NCBI GenBank assembly: GCA_018713405.1
Contig: DVOR01000093.1
Location: 1-9,763 of the forward strand
DNA length: 9,763 nt
Origin: Candidatus Spyradenecus faecavium
GTDB lineage: Bacteria > Verrucomicrobiota > Kiritimatiellia > RFP12 > DVOR01
Direction: 5' to 3'
Part shown: positions 1-3,241 of the stretch, piece after piece
How positions within the stretch are numbered: the stretch's first letter is position 1
Layout: each line of letters begins with the position of its first letter
Translations under genes and position numbers: made by a program
The notes under the pieces: model-generated
Database searches by the model: none
Seen by the model: only the letters and a program-made list of their open reading frames with translations
What the model was told of the DNA's origin: nothing

Positions 1-118
1 CCCCTTCACGCGCGAAGGAGGAAAAGGTGAAGTCGTAGGGTGTAGCCTTATGATACGCCGCGAAGGCGGGAATGGCCACCAAGGCCACCACCTGGAAGGT
101 AAGGCTGCGAATACTCAT
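1..118 (-). CDS. N-terminus of an unidentified secreted protein (partial, runs off left edge)
   Basis: The minus strand reads openly from an ATG at 118 to the window edge, giving 39 residues. They begin MSIRSLTFQVVALVAIPAFA, a short Sec-type signal peptide: one arginine, a hydrophobic core of about 13 residues and an AFA cleavage site before AYHKATPYD. The mature part after that is too short to identify a family, and I do not recognise it. The start is well supported: GGAAGGAG at 128-135 is a strong Shine-Dalgarno about 10 nt upstream, and a near-consensus promoter lies at 186-214, leaving a leader of about 60 nt. Export to the periplasm, outer membrane or medium is inferred from the signal peptide alone. 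It is transcribed separately from the MATE gene behind it, from which it is separated by about 400 nt of non-coding sequence. Confidence 0.72.
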   Translation of the reverse strand, partial: MSIRSLTFQVVALVAIPAFAAYHKATPYDFTFSSFAREG

Positions 119-185
119 ACTCTTGGTCTCCTTCCACCTTAGGCGGCGCTCACACACGTGGCCACTCCGGTGGGAAACGGCGCAT

Positions 186-214
186 AGAATACCATGCCAC
201 CCCCCCCCTGTCAA
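186..214 (-). promoter_or_regulatory. Sigma70-type promoter with a nine-G tract in its spacer
   Basis: On the minus strand TTGACA (214-209, perfect consensus) is followed by a 17-nt spacer and TATTCT (191-186), with TGG directly before the -10 (extended -10). The spacer begins with a run of nine G (208-200). Transcription should start near 179 and serve the partial secreted gene at 118. Confidence 0.75.
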
Positions 215-288
215 GTGTTTCGTTTCAAGAAGGTCAGAGTTGACGCCAGCCCCCTCGGCGTGTGCAATTGCAAGGGTTCCGCGGGACA

Positions 289-515
289 CCCTTTTCCGCG
301 AAGACGCAAAGTGGCGCGGCTGACCACGGGCTTCACCGGGCACTCCGTGCCCTACCGCCCGTGGCAGCCGCGCCTCATTGAGGCTTCCCGAATAAGCGGC
401 GCAAGGGCTGGGCACGGCAGTGAGGCCCGTAGGGCCGAACGGCGAAGTGCCCAGGCCCTTGCGCCCCTTTGCGTCTTCGCGGGAACGCGCCCCTTTGCGT
501 CTTCGCGGAAAAGGG
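289..515. repeat. 227-bp non-coding element bounded by near-perfect 30-bp inverted repeats
   Basis: Positions 289-318 are the reverse complement of 486-515 with one mismatch in 30 (312 against 492); 21 of these base pairs (291-311/493-513) are an uninterrupted match. Inside are two large palindromes. The first is 324-331 with 357-364 (8 bp), enclosing 338-343 with 347-352 (6 bp). The second is 398-415 with 447-465 (about 18 bp with one bulge), enclosing the hairpin GGCCC-GTA-GGGCC at 424-436. The end motif CTTTGCGTCTTCGCGG occurs again at 467-482 and around 2198-2213. The right end stops 4 bp short of the MATE stop codon. No open frame with coding character is present and I see no clear target-site duplication. 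It could be a MITE-like element or a dispersed extragenic repeat; the structure is directly visible, its nature is not. Confidence 0.7.
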
Positions 516-519
516 CGGC

Positions 520-1878
520 CTAGATCAGGCGCAACGCCTTCCACTTGCCGCGGAGGAGGCGGACGAGGAGGCCGCCGCCGGCGACCATGACGTAGCCCAG
601 CATGGTGAGCCAGAGGACCTCGATGGAGGCGCCGAGGGCGTAGGCGCCGAAGAGGGCGGGCATCCAGAGGACGACGGCCGTGCCGCCGACCCACCAGACC
701 ACGAAGCGGGTGTCGCCCGCGCCCTTCAGCGCGCCGCCCAGGACGATGTTGAGGACGTCGAAGAAGGCCCAGGCCAGGAAGATGGCGATGAGGTGGCGGC
801 CCAGGGTGACGTAGGGGGCGTAGTCGAAGGGGGCGCCGGCGGGGTAGAAGAGGCGGAGGATCGTCTCGTTGAGGCCGCCGATGACGAGGAGGCAGAGGAC
901 GACGTAGGCCCAGCCGAGGAGGACGGTGTTGCGGGCGCCGCGGGCGGCGCCGTCGGGGTCGCGGTCGCCCATGCGCTGGCCGACGACGATGTTGGCGGCC
1001 ATGCCGATGCCCATGAGGGGGGCGAAGACCAGCTGGTTGATGGCGAAGGCGATGTTGCTGGCGGCGAACTCGATGGGCTCCAGCCAGCCGGTGACGAAGG
1101 TGAAGACGGTGAAGGTGCCGACGTCGAGGAGGACGTGGCCGCCGTTGGGGACGCCGAAGCGGACGATGCGCAGGGCCAGGGGGCGTTTCCAGGCGAGCAC
1201 CACGCGGCGGCGGCGGCGCGTGGCGAAGTGCGGCTCGAAGGCCAGTGCGGCGGCCAGGATGGCCAGGATGAGGAATTGCCCGATGGCCGTGGCCACGCCC
1301 GCGCCGACGATCCCCAGCTCGGGCACGGGCCCCCACCCCCAGATGAAGAGGGGGTCGAGCGCGATGTTGGCGACGTTGCCGCAGAGATTGGCCACCATCA
1401 CCAGGCGGGTGTGGCCGCGCCCCGCGAAGAAGCCGCTCAGCGCCGCGCCGAAGGGCAGCGCCAGGTTGGCGACCACGAGGGTGAGGTAGTAGCGCTTCTC
1501 CTCGGCCAGGACGTCGGGCGCGTGGCCCACCAGGTCGAAGAGCCACAGGCCCAGCGGCAGGGTGGCGAGGAGGACGGGGACGCAGGCCAGGGAGAGCCAC
1601 AGGCCCTGGCCCATCGCGCGGGCGCAGGCGGCGCGGCTCCCGGAGCCGGCGTATTGCGCCACGAAGGTGCCGGAGTAGGAGACGACGTTCTGCAGCAGGG
1701 CGATGACCATGAAGGCGACCAGCCCCGCCGGCAGCGCGGCCTGGATGCTCACCGCGCTGTAGTGCGACAGGAAGAGGCGGTCGACGAACATCATCAGGGC
1801 GTTGCCCGTCATCGCCAGCACCAGCGGCCAGGCGATGCGCAGGCAGGACAGGAAGGAGGCAGGTGTGGGGACGCTCAT
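520..1878 (-). CDS. MATE family multidrug/Na+ (H+) antiporter
   Basis: This 452-residue inner-membrane protein has the MATE (NorM/DinF-like) pattern: two homologous halves of six membrane segments joined by a basic loop with five arginines at residues 221-225. TM1 contains NALMMFVDRLFLSHYS (26-41); Asp33 falls where NorM proteins carry their conserved cation-linked aspartate. The first half ends in the typical run GRGHTRLVMVANLCGNVANI (153-172) and a LGIVGAGVATAIGQ segment (188-201). The second half restarts at FGVPNGGHVLLD (241-252). Length matches the family norm of about 450. Such proteins export drugs or cationic metabolites in exchange for Na+ or H+; the substrate cannot be inferred. The ATG at 1878 is preferred because later in-frame ATGs lie inside TM1. 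It has no Shine-Dalgarno, and a TATAAT box sits only 8 nt upstream, so the mRNA is probably leaderless. It appears monocistronic. Confidence 0.92.
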   Translation of the reverse strand: MSVPTPASFLSCLRIAWPLVLAMTGNALMMFVDRLFLSHYSAVSIQAALPAGLVAFMVIALLQNVVSYSGTFVAQYAGSGSRAACARAMGQGLWLSLACVPVLLATLPLGLWLFDLVGHAPDVLAEEKRYYLTLVVANLALPFGAALSGFFAGRGHTRLVMVANLCGNVANIALDPLFIWGWGPVPELGIVGAGVATAIGQFLILAILAAALAFEPHFATRRRRRVVLAWKRPLALRIVRFGVPNGGHVLLDVGTFTVFTFVTGWLEPIEFAASNIAFAINQLVFAPLMGIGMAANIVVGQRMGDRDPDGAARGARNTVLLGWAYVVLCLLVIGGLNETILRLFYPAGAPFDYAPYVTLGRHLIAIFLAWAFFDVLNIVLGGALKGAGDTRFVVWWVGGTAVVLWMPALFGAYALGASIEVLWLTMLGYVMVAGGGLLVRLLRGKWKALRLI

Positions 1879-1886
1879 GATGCGGA

Positions 1887-1895
1887 ATTATACCA
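1887..1895 (-). promoter_or_regulatory. Extended -10 promoter of the MATE gene, leaderless geometry
   Basis: Minus-strand TGGTATAAT (1895-1887) has a perfect -10 with extended-10 TGG. Only 8 nt separate it from the ATG at 1878, so initiation would fall within about 2 nt of the start codon. The -35 region is weak and lies inside the 7-mer array at 1904-1924; the extended -10 may compensate. Confidence 0.6.
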
Positions 1896-1903
1896 AACGC
1901 CTA

Positions 1904-1987
1904 GAGAACAGAGAACGGGGAACAGCGCGTGCAGCGGCGAAGCCGCAAACCTTCAACGGCTACAGAGCGCCCCTACGGGGCGACGGA
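1904..1987 (-). repeat. Repeat module a: palindrome plus GAGAACG 7-mers
   Basis: On the minus strand TCCGTCGCCCCGTAGGGGCG (1987-1968) forms a hairpin (GCCCC-GTA-GGGGC). It is followed, after about 45 nt that include GCGGC-TTC-GCCGC, by three 7-bp units (GAGAACA, GAGAACG, GGGAACA on the plus strand at 1904-1924). The same two parts occur fused at 2901-2952 and 8489-8543, and the palindrome alone at 2113-2132. Together with the items listed to 2474 this makes 1879-2474 a gene-free, repeat-filled spacer. Confidence 0.6.
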
Positions 1988-2005
1988 TGAAACCGCAGAT
2001 TGCGC

Positions 2006-2132
2006 AGATTCGGGGCAGATTGAGGGCGTGCTAGCGCACGCGGGACTGCCAGAATGGAGGAAGTTAGGAAGATTGGAAGTTTGGAGGCTTGGAGGCTTGG
2101 CTGGAGGCCTTGTCCGTCGCCCCGTAGGGGCG
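2006..2132 (+). repeat. Left copy of an inverted composite repeat flanking rpsO
   Basis: The order of parts is CAGATT units, hairpin GCGTGC-TAGC-GCACGC (2026-2041), CTGCCAGAAT, a GGAAG/GGAGGCTTGG-rich 34-mer (2067-2100), then GGCCTTGTCCGTCGC and the palindrome CCCCGTAGGGG. The same parts in the same order occur on the minus strand at 3038-2932. The left copy is longer because its GGAAG/GGAGG section is expanded. Confidence 0.7.
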
Positions 2133-2166
2133 CCTCCTGAATCTCGTGAATCTCCTGCACCTCCTG
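2131..2166 (+). repeat. Four tandem 9-mers
   Basis: The sequence divides into CGCCTCCTG, AATCTCGTG, AATCTCCTG and CACCTCCTG, a small tandem array with consensus AATCTCCTG. It lies in the non-coding spacer between rpsO and the MATE gene. Its minus-strand translation would be a short Gln/Glu-rich repeat, but there is no start, ribosome site or coding context. Confidence 0.6.
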
Positions 2167-2177
2167 CGCGCCCGAGT

Positions 2178-2215
2178 GTGCCCAGGCCCTTGCGCTCCTT
2201 TGCGTCTTCGCGGAA
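2178..2215 (+). repeat. Copy of the TTTGCGTCTTCGCGG dispersed repeat
   Basis: About 36 bp match 447-482 with a single difference, starting GTGCCCAGGCCCTTGCGC and ending CTTTGCGTCTTCGCGG. At 447-482 the same stretch forms the right arm of a large palindrome; here the partner arm is absent. Confidence 0.7.
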
Positions 2216-2227
2216 ACCTCCCCCGCC

Positions 2228-2393
2228 AAACCCTAAGGGGTCGGAGGCGAAACCCTAAGGGGTTCGACCCAAAACCCTAAGGGTTTCGAGGCAAACCCTT
2301 AAGGGTTTCGGAAAAAGATGTGGACTTATGCGGAATCGGCCCCTGGGCGGGGCCGATTCGGAAGCTTGGAAGTTTGGAGGCTTGGAGGCTTGG
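2228..2393 (+). repeat. 166-bp structured repeat, copy A
   Basis: Four units of about 22 bp each centre on a small palindrome (CCCTAAGGG, CCCTAAGGG, CCCTAAGGG, CCCTTAAGGG; the last sits in the 16-bp perfect palindrome AAACCCTTAAGGGTTT). They are followed by GGAAAAAGATGTGGACTTATG, a strong hairpin with 11-bp arms (GAATCGGCCCC-TGGGC-GGGGCCGATTC, 2333-2359), and the 34-mer GGAAG/GGAGGCTTGG repeat (2360-2393). A second copy lies at 9529-9695 with about 14 differences by hand alignment. Copy A begins about 35 nt beyond the rpsO terminator in the direction of transcription. No coding frame runs through it. Confidence 0.88.
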
Positions 2394-2427
2394 TTGAGAG
2401 TTTGCAGGGTGCGAGATGGGGGGACGC

Positions 2428-2455
2428 AAAAAGGGCACCCGGGTGGGTGCCCTTT
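2428..2455 (-). terminator. Intrinsic terminator of rpsO
   Basis: On the minus strand AAAGGGCACCC-ACCC-GGGTGCCCTTT forms a perfect 11-bp stem with a 4-nt loop and runs into TTTTT. It starts about 20 nt after the rpsO stop codon. The A-run on the other side could also let it act on plus-strand transcripts. Confidence 0.93.
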
Positions 2456-2474
2456 GGGGAAGCCAAGACGGCGC

Positions 2475-2732
2475 TCAGCGGCGCAGGCCGAGGTCGGCGA
2501 CGACCTTGCGGTAGGCCTCCTCGTTGGTGCGCTTGAGGTAGTCGAGGAGCTTGCGGCGGTTGTTCACCATGCGGATGAGGCCGTAGCGGGAGGAGTTGTC
2601 CTTCTTGTTGGCCTTCAGGTGCTCGGTGAGCTGCTCGATGCGCTTGGTGAGGGTGGCGATCTGAACCTCGCTGGAGCCGGTGTCGCGCTCGTGACGGCGG
2701 AACTGCTCGCGGATGGCGTTTTTGTCGATCAT
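2475..2732 (-). CDS. rpsO: 30S ribosomal protein S15
   Basis: This 85-residue protein (E. coli S15 has 89) binds the 16S rRNA central domain early in small-subunit assembly. The signature is unmistakable: HERDTGSSEVQIATLTKRI (14-32), the loop NKKDNSSRYGL (42-52), MVNNRRKLLDYLK (55-67) and the terminal LGLRR. The four-helix layout is intact. In the rRNA-contacting loop the Asp and Ser are kept, but the histidine usual in E. coli and Bacillus is Asn42. The ATG at 2732 is chosen because AGAAGGA (2747-2741) lies 8 nt upstream; an in-frame ATG at 2870 would add 46 residues foreign to S15 and would lie upstream of the promoter. The gene is monocistronic, with its own promoter, leader and terminator; pnp, a common neighbour, is not adjacent. 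Confidence 0.98.
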   Translation of the reverse strand: MIDKNAIREQFRRHERDTGSSEVQIATLTKRIEQLTEHLKANKKDNSSRYGLIRMVNNRRKLLDYLKRTNEEAYRKVVADLGLRR

Positions 2733-2834
2733 GGTGTCTGTCCTTCTTGGGGGTGTAACACCTTTCACAGCCGCCCCGGACCTCGGGGCTTGCCCGCAAC
2801 GGGGAACGTATCCTAAGACACGTCGCAGGAAAGT
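2733..2834 (-). promoter_or_regulatory. Structured 5' leader of rpsO, candidate S15 autoregulatory RNA
   Basis: The predicted leader of about 100 nt contains three visible structures. Hairpin P2 (2823-2806) is ACGTGTC-TTAG-GATACGT, seven pairs including one G-U. Hairpin P3 (2789-2773) is GCCCCG-AGGTC-CGGGGC. A small GGTG-TTA-CACC sits just before the Shine-Dalgarno. GTGTCT in P2 is also complementary to AGACAC (2739-2734), between the Shine-Dalgarno and the ATG, so two mutually exclusive folds are possible. S15 is known to repress its own translation through leader structures that differ between lineages; assignment here rests on position and fold only. Confidence 0.5.
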
Positions 2835-2840
2835 CGGGCA

Positions 2841-2870
2841 ATGATACCACAATCGGTGCGCGCAATGCAA
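2841..2870 (-). promoter_or_regulatory. rpsO promoter
   Basis: Minus-strand TTGCAT (2870-2865), an 18-nt spacer and TATCAT (2846-2841) preceded by TGG. Start of transcription is expected near 2834. A 9-bp GC hairpin (2879-2899) lies directly upstream of the -35. Confidence 0.6.
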
Positions 2871-2878
2871 GGGGCGAG

Positions 2879-2952
2879 GGGGCGGCCTGCGGCCGCCCCG
2901 GAGAACAGAGAACGGAGAACGGAGAACGGAACGCCCCTGCGGGGCGACGGAC
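2879..2952 (-). repeat. Repeat module c: palindrome, 7-mer array and GC hairpin
   Basis: On the minus strand TCCGTCGCCCCGCAGGGGCG (2952-2933) forms GCCCC-GCA-GGGGC. It leads into four 7-bp units (plus strand GAGAACA, then GAGAACG three times, 2901-2928), then the perfect 9-bp hairpin GGGGCGGCC-GCA-GGCCGCCCC (2899-2879). The palindrome end overlaps the right inverted repeat described next. Confidence 0.65.
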
Positions 2953-3038
2953 GAGGCCGCCCAACCAAGCCTCCAAACTTCCCTTATTCTGGCAGACCCG
3001 CGTGCGGTAGCACGCCCTTAATCTGCAACCAATCTGTG
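2932..3038 (-). repeat. Right copy of the inverted composite repeat flanking rpsO
   Basis: Read on the minus strand it repeats the 2006-2132 order: CACAGATT and GCAGATT units, hairpin GCGTGC-TACC-GCACGC (3015-3000), CTGCCAGAAT, GGAAGTTTGGAGGCTTGG (2982-2965), then GGCCTCGTCCGTCGC and the palindrome CCCCGCAGGGG. The loop bases differ (TAGC against TACC) while the stem is unchanged. Beyond it, 3039-3112 shows no gene. Confidence 0.7.
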
Positions 3039-3112
3039 AACTACCGAAGGTCTTTCGAGCGAAGCGAAGAAACATCTGCGGTTCCCCGGCTCGGCAGTCC
3101 TACCGGCGCAAA

Positions 3113-3146
3113 CCAAGCCTCCAAGCCTCCAAACTTCCAAGCTTCC
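3113..3146 (-). repeat. 34-mer GGAAG/GGAGGCTTGG repeat, 5 nt from the tRNA end
   Basis: This 34-bp sequence is identical, in opposite orientation, to 2360-2393. Near-copies lie at 2067-2100 (one difference) and 9662-9695 (two differences), and a shortened one at 2965-2982. It begins 5 nt after the encoded CCA of tRNA-Arg. Confidence 0.8.
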
Positions 3147-3151
3147 GGAGT

Positions 3152-3228
3152 TGGCGCGCCTGGAGGGGTTCGAACCCCCGACCCGCGGCTTAGAAGGCCG
3201 CTGCTCTATCCAACTGAGCTACAGGCGC
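3152..3228 (-). tRNA. tRNA-Arg (anticodon TCT)
   Basis: The minus strand folds as a full cloverleaf: acceptor GCGCCTG/CAGGCGC, D arm GCTC-AGTTGGATA-GAGC, anticodon arm GCGGC-CTTCTAA-GCCGC with TCT at positions 34-36, a 5-nt variable loop, and a T arm GGGGG-TTCGAAC-CCCTC with one G-U pair. Discriminator G and the CCA end (3154-3152) are encoded. It decodes AGA (and probably AGG by wobble), rare codons in so GC-rich a genome. Its 5' end lies only 13 nt after the lptD stop, so it may be processed from the rodA-rng-lptD transcript, or have a promoter inside lptD. No T-rich terminator follows. Confidence 0.97.
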
Positions 3229-3241
3229 GAAAGGTGTGCGG

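Noticed and set aside
2228..2308. True telomere or replication-origin iterons from CCCTAA-like units
   Set aside because: There are only four palindromic units per copy, they are internal to a chromosome-like gene context, and there is no DnaA box cluster or replication gene nearby.
2791..2840. Six-bp long-range stem TGCCCG/CGGGCA as part of the rpsO leader
   Set aside because: With the predicted start near 2834 the 5' arm (2840-2835) would lie in the discriminator and not be transcribed; it would be real only if transcription starts further upstream.
2475..2870. Longer rpsO start at 2870
   Set aside because: It would add 46 residues with no S15 similarity and run through the predicted promoter and leader; the 2732 ATG has a well-spaced Shine-Dalgarno.
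2326..3075. Minus-strand 249-residue open frame overlapping rpsO
   Set aside because: It runs through the terminator, rpsO in another frame, the leader and repeats, and has Arg/Pro/His-rich shadow composition.
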